From assembly GCA_017848205.1 (NCBI GenBank), contig JAGDDO010000490.1:1-10100 (forward strand): a stretch of DNA of 10,100 nucleotides. Reading direction: 5' to 3'. The stretch is from Oscillospiraceae bacterium. Its GTDB lineage: Bacteria; Bacillota_A; Clostridia; Oscillospirales; Ruminococcaceae. The notes below the pieces were generated by a model. That model ran no database searches. It saw only the letters and a list, made by a program, of their open reading frames with translations, and was not told where the DNA came from. A program made the position numbers and the translations under genes. Below are positions 1 through 6,348 of the stretch, one piece after another. Position 1 is the first letter of the stretch. The number at the start of each line of letters is the position of its first letter.

Positions 1-507
1 CACCACCGGAGCAGGCGCAAATTCCCTTTCCGGTTCAGGTGAAGGTTCCGGCTGAGGCTCCGGTGAAGGAGACTCCTCCTGTTCCGGTGCTTTGTTTTCA
101 GAGGAACTGTTATTCTGCCCTCCTGAACTGCCGCTTCCGGAATCATTACCGCCGGAAGATGAACCTCCCGATGAATTATCTGACGGTCTATTTTCAGAAG
201 ATGAGTTTCCGCTGCTGTTTTCATTTTTACTGTCTGATGCTTCTTTTTCCGGAGCCTTTGAAGTTTCCTCTTCAGTCACGGTAACCGGCGAAGTCTCCGG
301 TTCTGTTACAGTAAATGAAACCTCCGTTACGCTCTGACCTGCTTCTGTTTCAGAAGATGATACCGTCACAGCTTCTTCAGCTGCAGATGTCATAAGACCG
401 ATAACATCGTCCCCCGGTCTGACATTTATCTCCTCTGTCGGACCGCACGAACAGAATGTTACCATCCCGGCAAGTGCAATAATGAAAACAACAGCTTTTC
501 TACTCAT
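1..507 (-). CDS. Low-complexity surface lipoprotein, 3' part cut off by the window edge
   Basis: The reading frame is open from an ATG at 507 to the left edge (169 codons seen), so its C-terminal part is missing. It begins MSRKAVVFIIALAGMVTFCSC-G: a short basic start, a hydrophobic stretch and a cysteine at residue 21. This resembles a lipoprotein signal, although FCSC is a poor lipobox because Phe sits at -3. The visible mature part has no recognisable fold: a Glu/Thr/Val/Ser-rich stretch (about 40-85), a Ser/Gly/Asn-rich stretch (about 90-140), then Pro-Glu-Pro-Ser repeats to the edge. This looks like a flexible stalk, so any functional domain would lie beyond the edge. The RBS AAGGA at 516-512 overlaps the stop codon of the upstream gene with only 7 bases between the genes, so it should be the third gene of the expansin operon and translationally coupled. 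Function unknown. Confidence 0.85.
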   Translation of the reverse strand, partial: MSRKAVVFIIALAGMVTFCSCGPTEEINVRPGDDVIGLMTSAAEEAVTVSSSETEAGQSVTEVSFTVTEPETSPVTVTEEETSKAPEKEASDSKNENSSGNSSSENRPSDNSSGGSSSGGNDSGSGSSGGQNNSSSENKAPEQEESPSPEPQPEPSPEPEREFAPAPVV

Positions 508-511
508 TTTT

Positions 512-516
512 TCCTT
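512..516 (-). promoter_or_regulatory. RBS overlapping the upstream stop codon
   Basis: AAGGA on the minus strand shares two bases with the TAA stop of the InlB-repeat dockerin gene and lies 4 bases before the lipoprotein ATG. The arrangement implies translational coupling. Confidence 0.6.
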
Positions 517-1768
517 ATACCCCTAATAAAATTTTATCCTGCATTAAGAACTGTCTTAATCTTGCAAGGTCTGAAATGTCTACTTTTTCGTCTCTCTGAA
601 CATCAGCATCGTCGAGAGCCTTTTCGTCTGTGATCTCACTGTCACCGATAACGTGCATTGCAAGCTTTGTAAGATCCATAACGTCAATAATGCCGTCACC
701 GTTTATGTCGCCCGGATCTCTGCCTTCCTCGATCCATACTGCGTCAAACACCATGAAGTCACCCATTTCAGCGACCTTCACCTTGACTTCAGCGTCCGGT
801 GTATAGTAATCATCGCCAAGCTTCCAGCCGAGAAGCTTATAGCCCTCCTTAGTGTATGTGCATTCATTCAGCTTTGCCCAGCTGTCGAATTCGGCGGTCT
901 GGTTCGGCATTTTGCCTTCTGCGCCCTCGCCGCCTCTGAACTTCATGCCTACTTTTATCGGTACCCAGTTTGCAAGGAGAGTCATGCCGCCTTCCGGTAC
1001 GAGGAAGGAATCCTTGAACTCGTACTTTTTATAATTGTCGTTGATGTCAAACCAGCCGTCCAGTTTGTATCCGAGTCTGGCAAGTCTGTCACCGCTGGAT
1101 ACATCACGTACAAATCCCGGATAAGCCGGCTGAATATAGTGTTCAACGCCGATAAGACCTTCAACATCTCCGGCATAATAGTCGATATCAACAGGGTCAA
1201 GCCAGCATACTGAAATATGAACGTTCTCCTCCGGTGTTTTTACAGTGGAAAGTGCCGGATAGTATTCATCATTTACATACCAGCCGTTGAACATTGCATC
1301 GCCGTTGTGCATCGGAAGATTAGGAAGATAGATCTCTGTACCCGGTGCTACCGTACCGTCCTTGAACGGTGATGTATATCCGTATTGTTCAAGATCTTCG
1401 TAAGTAACCTTGAATGTGCGTCTCCATACCGGTCTGAGTTCAACGTCGTGAGCCGGCATGCTTATAGTTTCGCCGCGGCGGTAAGTATGCTCCCCGTCAG
1501 TCCATGCGTAGTGTGAGTATCCGTCTTTTCTGAGTGCCCACGGTGAAATGAGCATTTTTGTACTCTTGACAGACGGTTCGTTCTCATCGATCCTTCCCAC
1601 ACCGCCGTCTCTGATATAAGTAATTGTGTAAAGTGTGTCCTGACTTATCTGTGGCTTTGTTTCGGCAGCATTCTGCTCTGCTTCTTCAGCGCAGACAAGC
1701 GGAGCCTGCAAAGCTCCGGCTGCAAGTGCACAGACGCAGACCATTGTAAGCAGTCTGTTTCTTTTCAT
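515..1768 (-). CDS. Secreted InlB-type repeat protein with C-terminal dockerin
   Basis: A 417-residue exported protein. A Sec signal peptide covers about residues 1-27 (likely cut after VCA). Four consecutive units of about 70 residues follow (about 46-117, 118-190, 191-268, 269-346). Each runs from a TITY/KVTY-like strand through a Gly-Tyr and a GWY/GWF/GWK motif to a closing NW/VW, the pattern of Listeria-Bacteroides (InlB B-repeat-like) domains seen in surface and adhesion proteins. Residues 352-412 form a type I dockerin with two calcium loops. The first (DINGDGIIDVMD) is canonical; the second (DVQRDEKVDISD) has Gln at position 3 and Glu at position 6 where Asn and Gly are usual. The RBS AGAGGA lies 8 bases before the ATG. 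It is the second gene of an operon, 23 bases after the expansin stop. A role as a cellulosome-attached adhesin or spacer is inference; no catalytic domain is visible. Confidence 0.9.
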   Translation of the reverse strand: MKRNRLLTMVCVCALAAGALQAPLVCAEEAEQNAAETKPQISQDTLYTITYIRDGGVGRIDENEPSVKSTKMLISPWALRKDGYSHYAWTDGEHTYRRGETISMPAHDVELRPVWRRTFKVTYEDLEQYGYTSPFKDGTVAPGTEIYLPNLPMHNGDAMFNGWYVNDEYYPALSTVKTPEENVHISVCWLDPVDIDYYAGDVEGLIGVEHYIQPAYPGFVRDVSSGDRLARLGYKLDGWFDINDNYKKYEFKDSFLVPEGGMTLLANWVPIKVGMKFRGGEGAEGKMPNQTAEFDSWAKLNECTYTKEGYKLLGWKLGDDYYTPDAEVKVKVAEMGDFMVFDAVWIEEGRDPGDINGDGIIDVMDLTKLAMHVIGDSEITDEKALDDADVQRDEKVDISDLARLRQFLMQDKILLGV

Positions 1769-1791
1769 TTTACGATTCCTCTCTTTCCTGC

Positions 1792-2733
1792 CTATACAGG
1801 AAACTGGCTTTTGCCTTCAATTTTTTTATCAAGAACCAAAGGAATGTCACGGTCTACAATAACCTGACCGTAAATGTCAGTAGCCCTGAAAGTAAACGGA
1901 CCCGGTCCCATTTCCATGCTTTCGAAATAATTGTAGCGTCTGCGTCCTATCTCGACAAACTCGCCGTCTTCATTAAGATATTCAAGCTTTGCTATAGGGT
2001 AGCGGTGGTCAAGAAGCTGAACGCCGCACCAGAATTCCGAACTGCCTTCCTTGAACCTGTAGCTTACCGGAACCTTGTCCGCGATGTCGAGCGGAACTAT
2101 CTTCCAGCTGACCGGTACGCGGCCTTTTTCAGCAGGAGCAATAAGCGGAAATGCGTCAACATAAAGATCAAGGTCACCCTTCTTTCCCTCAGGGAGAAGG
2201 TCAGTGACCAGCATGTTGATAGTGCCGAGCTCACCTGTTACCTCAAGATATGCTCCTGCAAGCCTTGCATCAGCATAGTCTTCAAGGTTCATGGCAACGA
2301 TCCAGTAATCTGTGGACACAGGATCAAGCATGGCGCATCCGCCTACATAACCGCCGCCGTAGAACGTACCTTCGCCGGTGTGCACCGTTCCTTTAGGCTC
2401 AAGTATGCAGGATTCATCGATAGGATATTCCGTAACCGGTTCCTCATTACCGTTTCCGGGATCTGTGACATTAAGAAGGATGTTTCTCAAAGCAATAAGA
2501 TCAGTCGTCGTAAGTGAACCGTCGCTGTTTACATCGGCTCCTTCGGCAGAATTTCCGTTATCCGCACCGGAAATAAAATGCTTTTTGAGGCGGATGTAAT
2601 CGACGATGTTGATCTTTCCGTCACCGTTTACATCTCCGGGAGTTACCTTTTCTGCAGCTGCGGACGGTAAAACCGAAAACGCAGAAAGCATAAGACAAAT
2701 TATCCCGGCGCTGATCATTTTAGCTTTATTCAT
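1792..2733 (-). CDS. Dockerin-expansin (bacterial EXLX-type) protein
   Basis: Expansins loosen cellulose/hemicellulose contacts without hydrolysis. I choose the ATG at 2733 (313 residues). A GTG three codons upstream (2742) is in frame but sits only 3 bases after the GAGGA, versus 12 for the ATG. Order: signal peptide (about 1-27, ending SAAA), type I dockerin (about 33-88, loops DVNGDGKINIVD and DVNSDGSLTTTD), short linker, then a two-domain expansin (about 119-313). Compared from memory with Bacillus subtilis EXLX1, the motifs GTFYGGGYVGG, LAGAYLEVTG, VTDLLPEG, DLDLYVDAF, SYRFKEGSS and RYNYF, plus the final QFP, are all present. The catalytic-site equivalents Thr123, Asp178 and Asp189 are kept, but the usual Tyr is Leu180. 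Of the D2 aromatic cellulose-binding row, Phe234 replaces one Trp while Trp235 and Tyr267 remain. First gene of the minus-strand operon. Confidence 0.93.
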   Translation of the reverse strand: MNKAKMISAGIICLMLSAFSVLPSAAAEKVTPGDVNGDGKINIVDYIRLKKHFISGADNGNSAEGADVNSDGSLTTTDLIALRNILLNVTDPGNGNEEPVTEYPIDESCILEPKGTVHTGEGTFYGGGYVGGCAMLDPVSTDYWIVAMNLEDYADARLAGAYLEVTGELGTINMLVTDLLPEGKKGDLDLYVDAFPLIAPAEKGRVPVSWKIVPLDIADKVPVSYRFKEGSSEFWCGVQLLDHRYPIAKLEYLNEDGEFVEIGRRRYNYFESMEMGPGPFTFRATDIYGQVIVDRDIPLVLDKKIEGKSQFPV

Positions 2734-2760
2734 ATAAAACACCGATCCTCATTCCGTACG

Positions 2761-2775
2761 CTGATCATAGATCAG
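2761..2775. promoter_or_regulatory. Short palindrome in the expansin-operon leader
   Basis: CTGATC-ATA-GATCAG is a perfect 6-bp inverted repeat between the proposed -10 box and the expansin start, i.e. within the predicted 5' leader. It could be an operator or a small hairpin; it could also be chance. Confidence 0.3.
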
Positions 2776-2789
2776 TACAATACACATTA

Positions 2790-2819
2790 ATTATAACATA
2801 TCGATTATGTAGGAGTAAA
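2790..2819 (-). promoter_or_regulatory. Promoter of the expansin operon (extended -10)
   Basis: On the minus strand the -10 TATAAT (2795-2790) is preceded by TGT, giving the extended form TGnTATAAT. A weaker -35 TTTACT (2819-2814) lies 18 bases upstream. Predicted transcription would start near 2783, about 50 bases before the ATG at 2733. The 304 bases between the expansin start and the cohesin gene hold this promoter, the palindromic repeat at 2925-3041, and nothing else I can support in 2820-2924. Confidence 0.65.
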
Positions 2820-2924
2820 TAAACTGTTTGAACAAAAAACAAGTATGCAATTCAGAATGCTTTCTTTTATTGTATTTTTGTTTAACGTACATTAAAAGCA
2901 TAACAACTGATGTTTTTTATCATC

Positions 2925-3041
2925 TTAAGAAAACACTGATTAAATCGGAAATCCGGCTTCGCCGGATTTCCGGAAGGGGAATTTGCGGGGCTTCGCCCCG
3001 GTCCCCTACGCTGATTTATGAATAAATCAGCGTTTCCTTAA
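2925..3041. repeat. Palindromic dispersed element, copy 1 (MITE/BIME-like)
   Basis: This stretch is nearly the same as 9600-9711 and in the same orientation. It has imperfect inverted ends: AAGAAAACACTGATT on the left and, on the opposite strand, AAGGAAACGCTGATT on the right. Inside are three hairpins: GGAAATCCGGC/GCCGGATTTCC (2947-2971, TTC loop), CGGGGC/GCCCCG (2986-3000, TTC loop) and ACGCTGATTTAT/ATAAATCAGCGT (3008-3033). Both outer edges read TTAA, compatible with insertion at a TA-type target. The TAA stop of the cohesin gene lies in the right edge. No coding capacity is convincing. It may act as a 3' stabiliser or terminator for the minus-strand transcript. Confidence 0.85.
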
Positions 3042-4162
3042 TCTCTTCTGAACACAAGGAGGAGGACAAGAAGAATTGCTATAACAGACCCGATAAGAAC
3101 ACCTGTGCGGACCTTTTTTGAAAGCGGCGGTTCAGTCTTCAGTGCTTCTTTCGTTTCCGCCTTGTCCGGTTTGCTTTCAGTAACTATCTGTGTTACCTCG
3201 TTTCCTTCGGCGTCTGTAACAACTATTACTTCAGTCTGAACTGCACCGTCTTCGCCTGTTACAGCCGCTTCATTTCCGTCAGGTGAAGCAGTCTTTTCTG
3301 CCGCCGGATCATTTGAAGCTGCAGGTGATGCTGCCTTTGCCGGATCCGGATCTGACGATGCATTCTGTGCCGGTGAAGATGAGCTCTTTGCTGAAGGAGA
3401 TGCCTTTGCCTCCTGTGAAGCGCTGGCCTTCGCAGCCGGTGATGCATCTGCTCCTGACGACGTCTTTGCAGACGGAGAAGTTTTAGCCGAAGGAGATGCC
3501 TTTGCCGAAGCTGACGGCTTCACTGAAGGAGAAGGATCTGCCGACGGTGAAGGTGATGCCTCATCTGAAGGTGATGCTTCCGGTGACGGTGACGGAGAAG
3601 GTTCCGGATCATTGTTTCCCGATTCGCCGTCGCCTATTATGATTTTTCCGCTGACTCCGGAAAAACTGTCGCTATCAAGTTTTTCCTGCTTGCCGCTTTC
3701 GGCTACTCTCGAACCTTCAAATTTAAAACCGGTTATTTCATAAACACCATCCGGTGTTCCGGCAGGAATATCTATTTCCAGTCTGCCTATTCTGCCTTCA
3801 CTGACGTTCATTCCGTCAGCTTCAAGGAACTGTACGGTATGTCCGTCTGAACTGATAGTCCAGGTACATCCGAAATCGCCCTTAAGTCCTCTTGTTATTT
3901 TAAACGAACTTTCCATTTCGCACTCAAACTGAAGAGCTGAAAAGCCTGTACCTATGTTCTTTGCGTAAACCGGAAGCTTGACCTTTGTGCCAGCCTCGCC
4001 TGTAACTTCGCCAAGTTCAATAATAATTTCGTCTCCGGCTTCCACTGTATATTCCGCTGAAACACCATCGGTCATAAAAAAGTCTGCGGTCTGATAAGCC
4101 GGAACTGCCAGAAGTGCAGCTGCTGTTATGAACGGTACTGTTTTCCTTATTATTTTTTTCAA
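3038..4162 (-). CDS. Membrane-anchored single-cohesin surface protein
   Basis: Cohesins bind dockerins, so this is a candidate surface anchor for dockerin enzymes. I choose a TTG start at 4162 (374 residues): it has AAAGGGG 8 bases upstream and opens directly into a signal peptide (MKKIIRKTVPFITAAALL). The longer in-frame ATG at 4207 would fall almost on the predicted transcription start. Residues about 46-177 resemble a cohesin: GEVTGEAGTKVKLPVYAKN, then a GFSALQFECEM strand, a QFLEADG region and a closing YEITGFKFEG strand. A long Pro/Ala/Ser/Lys linker (about 185-345) carries degenerate ASPSAK repeats. The C-terminus has a hydrophobic segment (about 353-371) ending FRRD. No LPXTG motif precedes it, so anchoring is probably by the membrane helix. 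The cohesin assignment is by pattern, without a profile search. Transcribed divergently from the sigma operon. Confidence 0.82.
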   Translation of the reverse strand: MKKIIRKTVPFITAAALLAVPAYQTADFFMTDGVSAEYTVEAGDEIIIELGEVTGEAGTKVKLPVYAKNIGTGFSALQFECEMESSFKITRGLKGDFGCTWTISSDGHTVQFLEADGMNVSEGRIGRLEIDIPAGTPDGVYEITGFKFEGSRVAESGKQEKLDSDSFSGVSGKIIIGDGESGNNDPEPSPSPSPEASPSDEASPSPSADPSPSVKPSASAKASPSAKTSPSAKTSSGADASPAAKASASQEAKASPSAKSSSSPAQNASSDPDPAKAASPAASNDPAAEKTASPDGNEAAVTGEDGAVQTEVIVVTDAEGNEVTQIVTESKPDKAETKEALKTEPPLSKKVRTGVLIGSVIAILLVLLLVFRRD

Positions 4163-4170
4163 AAGATATA

Positions 4171-4177
4171 CCCCTTT
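4171..4177 (-). promoter_or_regulatory. RBS that sets the TTG start of the cohesin gene
   Basis: AAAGGGG on the minus strand lies 8 bases before the TTG at 4162. The sequence from GAAAGGGGTA to CTT just before the start codon matches the leader of the dockerin gene at 6453 in 13 of 16 positions. Confidence 0.7.
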
Positions 4178-4216
4178 CTTTCTGTTAAACGCCGGCCGTA
4201 CCGGCATCTATTTATA

Positions 4217-4245
4217 ATTATAACTCAATAATATAAATCAGTCAA
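4217..4245 (-). promoter_or_regulatory. Promoter of the cohesin gene
   Basis: On the minus strand, -35 TTGACT (4245-4240), a 17-base spacer and -10 TATAAT (4222-4217): a near-perfect housekeeping promoter. Predicted start near 4210 gives a leader of about 48 bases to the TTG start. It supports rejecting the upstream ATG at 4207. Confidence 0.8.
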
Positions 4246-4272
4246 CTTAAACAGATTTAATGAAAACTGCAC

Positions 4273-4301
4273 TTGTTTTTTTACGGCTAACCAGTTATAA
4301 T
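4273..4301 (+). promoter_or_regulatory. Possible housekeeping promoter of the sigma operon
   Basis: TTGTTT (4273-4278), 17 bases, then TATAAT (4296-4301) on the plus strand, back-to-back with the cohesin promoter. The predicted leader of about 128 bases would contain the ATTTGTAC direct repeats and the GTTAGA-N10-AAATTACACT motif. The -35 box is weak (TTG only). Confidence 0.5.
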
Positions 4302-4350
4302 TAATAGTATATCATAAATCGGATAAAACTTCACAAATAAGTTTAAAAAT

Positions 4351-4382
4351 ATTTGTACGAACATACGAATTCTAATTTGTAC
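4351..4382 (+). repeat. Direct repeat ATTTGTAC x2 in the sigma leader
   Basis: ATTTGTAC occurs at 4351-4358 and again at 4375-4382, 24 bases apart start to start, just upstream of the GTTAGA motif. Possible paired binding sites; short enough that chance in an A/T-rich leader is not excluded. Confidence 0.4.
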
Positions 4383-4384
4383 AT

Positions 4385-4410
4385 GTTAGAAACGGCAGAA
4401 AAATTACACT
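4385..4410 (+). promoter_or_regulatory. Candidate sigma autoregulatory element GTTAGA-N10-AAATTACACT
   Basis: GTTAGA (4385-4390) and AAATTACACT (4401-4410) recur with exactly the same 10-base spacing upstream of the dockerin gene (6349-6374). In both places a TATAT-like stretch follows at once. An ECF sigma usually reads its own promoter, so a motif shared by its operon and a nearby gene is a candidate recognition site. The distance to the SD here (10 bases) is short for a promoter, so an operator or a duplicated upstream region are alternatives. Confidence 0.45.
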
Positions 4411-4420
4411 TATATATGTA

Positions 4421-4426
4421 AGGAGG
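4421..4426 (+). promoter_or_regulatory. Strong RBS that points to a CTG start codon
   Basis: A perfect AGGAGG is followed, 9 bases later, by CTG at 4436. An in-frame TGA at 4427-4429 limits how far the frame can extend. No ATG, GTG or TTG lies in frame near it; the first in-frame ATG is at 4589, inside the conserved sigma region 2. Confidence 0.75.
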
Positions 4427-4435
4427 TGAATCACG

Positions 4436-4993
4436 CTGGAAGACCGGGATATAATTGATCTCTACTGGCTGCGTTCGGAGTCGGCCATTGCAGAGACGGA
4501 CAAAAAATACAGACAGCGGTGCATTTACGTAGCCCGCAACATACTGAATGATATATCCGATGCCGAGGAGTGTCTTAACGACACCTATATGACGGCATGG
4601 AACCGTATGCCGGATGAAAGGCCGAAGTTTCTGGGAGCATTTCTCTTCCGCATAATCAGAAATCATGCAATGAACCGTCTGCGCTACCTTGTAAGCGGCA
4701 AAAGAAAAAGTGAGGGTGTACTTGCTTTCGACGAACTGGAGGAATGTATCGCTGACACTTCAGACAGCATTGAAGACACCACGGACGAATCTGAGCTTTC
4801 CGAAGCCCTTAACGAATTTATCGCCGGTCTCGATTACAAAAAGCGTTTCATATTCATCCGCCGGTACTGGTATCTTGATACATACGCTCAGATAAGCGAT
4901 CTGTGCGGTGAAAAGGAAGAAAACATAAACATGATGCTGGCACGTACAAGAAAGAGCCTCCGGAAATATCTGAACGAAAGAGGGTTTTACTGA
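4436..4993 (+). CDS. ECF-type sigma-70 family RNA polymerase sigma factor (CTG start)
   Basis: Read from CTG this is 185 residues, a normal ECF sigma length. Sigma region 2 is at about residues 25-92 (YRQRCIYVARNILND, DAEECLNDTYMTAW, then FLFRIIRNHAMNRLRY). Region 4 is at about 118-180 (LSEALNEFIAGL, FIFIRRYWYLDTYAQIS, then the helix NMMLARTRKSLRKYL). Starting at the first ATG (4589) would delete most of region 2. The N-terminus LEDRDIIDLYWLRSESAIAE matches the MEDxxII pattern I recall for clostridial relatives, so CTG aligns with their initiator Met. Its TGA stop overlaps the next gene's ATG by one base, typical of a sigma/anti-sigma pair. It should direct RNA polymerase to a small regulon when its partner is inactivated; the regulon is not known from sequence. 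Confidence 0.88.
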   Translation: MEDRDIIDLYWLRSESAIAETDKKYRQRCIYVARNILNDISDAEECLNDTYMTAWNRMPDERPKFLGAFLFRIIRNHAMNRLRYLVSGKRKSEGVLAFDELEECIADTSDSIEDTTDESELSEALNEFIAGLDYKKRFIFIRRYWYLDTYAQISDLCGEKEENINMMLARTRKSLRKYLNERGFY

Positions 4994-6237
4994 TGAAAAA
5001 AGAAAAGCTTATAAATGCAGTTGAAAAAATAGAAGACCGTTTCATCAGTGAAGCTGAGGTATACGATCCTGAAAAGGCGAAGAAAACTCTGTCTCCGGGA
5101 TTTTTCATCATTCCTGCTGCCGCAGCTGCATCTGTGGCTCTGATATTAGGCGTAAACAGCATATATGACAATCACGATCCGCTAAGTAATCCGGAAATTG
5201 ATTATTATCCTGTCTCAGATACTGCAGTTGTTTCGGGATCATTTACCACTGATGCTTCCGGATATACTGGTATTCAGATAACATACCAGACCGGAAATGA
5301 AACAGTTTCCGAAGTCATATATGACACTGTAACTGTATCTGAAACTGACATCACAGCCGGTACAGAAACAGATGCCGTAAAAACTGAAGGTTCAGTCGCA
5401 TCTGCCCCTCCTTCCGCACAGAAGACAGAAAGGCAGGAACCGGCACCTGAGACCGTCAGAAAAACTGAACCACCTGTCACTGAAAGACAGATTAGACCGG
5501 AACCTCCGCCGGTGACTGAAGTATCAACGGAATCTTATTCAAAGCCGCAGCCGCCGGTGACAACGGAAGAACATGCATCTAAACCTGAACCTCCGCAGAC
5601 GACGGAAGAAGAACCTGTAAATCCGGAACCTCCTCCTTCCACTACCACAGAAAACGAGAAAGAAACTCTGGAACCGCCTGTGACACTGCAGCCTTCTAAT
5701 CCGAGTAATAAACCGCAGCCTTTATCTTTCGGAAACTATGATGAAGCCATCCAGACAGTGAACAGCTATAACCCTGAAGATTATGCCGAGTACTGCAGAG
5801 ATGCATACAGCGAAATGTTTGGCAGGATCATTTCCGACGGATTCGTCTACGCACCTGATGATACAGAAAATGATCTTCTGGATGTAAACAGCCGTGTTAC
5901 GTTGTATCCTTATGCTGCCTATGAAGATATAGCTGTCGGATGCATTGCAGAATATGACGCCTCACAGTTCCAGACCACATTCTGCTGTGCCGACCGTGAT
6001 GTTTTAGCTTCATGTGCAGACCAGACTGAATATTTCAGAAAAAGGCTGAATCAGGAGTTTGAGATAAGCTGGCAGAACGGCGGCAGAGAGATATTTATAA
6101 AAGACATCGGTGTATGGCACTGCGCATATGCTTTTATCGACGATGAGCATTATTTCATAATAAGAACGACCGACTCGGAAGAGGCACTTCTCAGATTTGT
6201 AAGCAACGTTACATTCAAACAGATACCGCTGTCATAA
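4993..6237 (+). CDS. Membrane anti-sigma-like sensor with Pro-rich stalk and ectodomain
   Basis: A 414-residue protein whose ATG overlaps the sigma gene stop (TGATG) and whose SD (GAAAGAGGG, 8 bases upstream) lies inside the sigma gene. Layout: a short cytoplasmic segment (about 1-34, MKKEKLINAVEKIEDRF...), one membrane helix (about 36-56, FFIIPAAAAASVALILGV), a Thr/Ser-rich stretch, a Pro/Glu/Thr stalk (about 138-245) with repeated EPPP/QPPVT motifs, and a C-terminal extracellular domain (about 248-412). The position next to a sigma gene and the one-helix topology indicate an anti-sigma factor; the HxxxCxxC zinc motif of ZAS-type anti-sigmas is absent. The ectodomain (DGFVYAPDD, YPYAAYEDIAV, DDEHYFIIRTT) is related to residues 154-328 of the 787-residue dockerin protein downstream. 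I infer that it senses an extracellular ligand; the ligand is unknown. Confidence 0.8.
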   Translation: MKKEKLINAVEKIEDRFISEAEVYDPEKAKKTLSPGFFIIPAAAAASVALILGVNSIYDNHDPLSNPEIDYYPVSDTAVVSGSFTTDASGYTGIQITYQTGNETVSEVIYDTVTVSETDITAGTETDAVKTEGSVASAPPSAQKTERQEPAPETVRKTEPPVTERQIRPEPPPVTEVSTESYSKPQPPVTTEEHASKPEPPQTTEEEPVNPEPPPSTTTENEKETLEPPVTLQPSNPSNKPQPLSFGNYDEAIQTVNSYNPEDYAEYCRDAYSEMFGRIISDGFVYAPDDTENDLLDVNSRVTLYPYAAYEDIAVGCIAEYDASQFQTTFCCADRDVLASCADQTEYFRKRLNQEFEISWQNGGREIFIKDIGVWHCAYAFIDDEHYFIIRTTDSEEALLRFVSNVTFKQIPLS

Positions 6238-6270
6238 AGAGGACTCTTAACACTCCGGTTTTACGTATTT

Positions 6271-6319
6271 CTCCCGCTGATTTGACTGTTAAAATGCACA
6301 TATCATCGGGAGTTGCATT
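6271..6319 (+). other. Two crossing inverted repeats after the anti-sigma gene
   Basis: CTCCCG (6271-6276) can pair with CGGGAG (6307-6312), with TGAT/ATCA extending it past one mismatch. AATGCA (6293-6298) can pair with TGCATT (6314-6319). The two stems cross, so they could alternate or form a pseudoknot. No T-run follows, so this is not an ordinary intrinsic terminator. Confidence 0.3.
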
Positions 6320-6348
6320 GTGAGTTTCTACAAACCTTTTTTTCACGC

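Noticed and set aside
653..1213. 186-codon open frame on the plus strand opposite the InlB-repeat gene
   Set aside because: The minus-strand protein has a signal peptide, domain repeats and a dockerin; this frame has no recognisable features or RBS.
2828..3025. 65-codon open frame on the plus strand
   Set aside because: Its C-terminal half is the palindromic repeat element and no convincing RBS precedes it.
3040..3130. Possible sortase signal at the end of the cohesin protein
   Set aside because: The hydrophobic segment and basic tail fit, but no LPXTG-like pentapeptide is present before it (EPPLSKKVRTG only).
3380..3610. Regularly repeated short units that could suggest a CRISPR or tandem-repeat array
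   Set aside because: They encode the Pro/Ala/Ser linker of the cohesin protein; no constant repeat with unique spacers is present.
4163..4207. ATG start at 4207 for the cohesin protein
   Set aside because: It lies almost on the predicted transcription start, has no RBS and would add a charged segment before the signal peptide; the TTG at 4162 has a good RBS.
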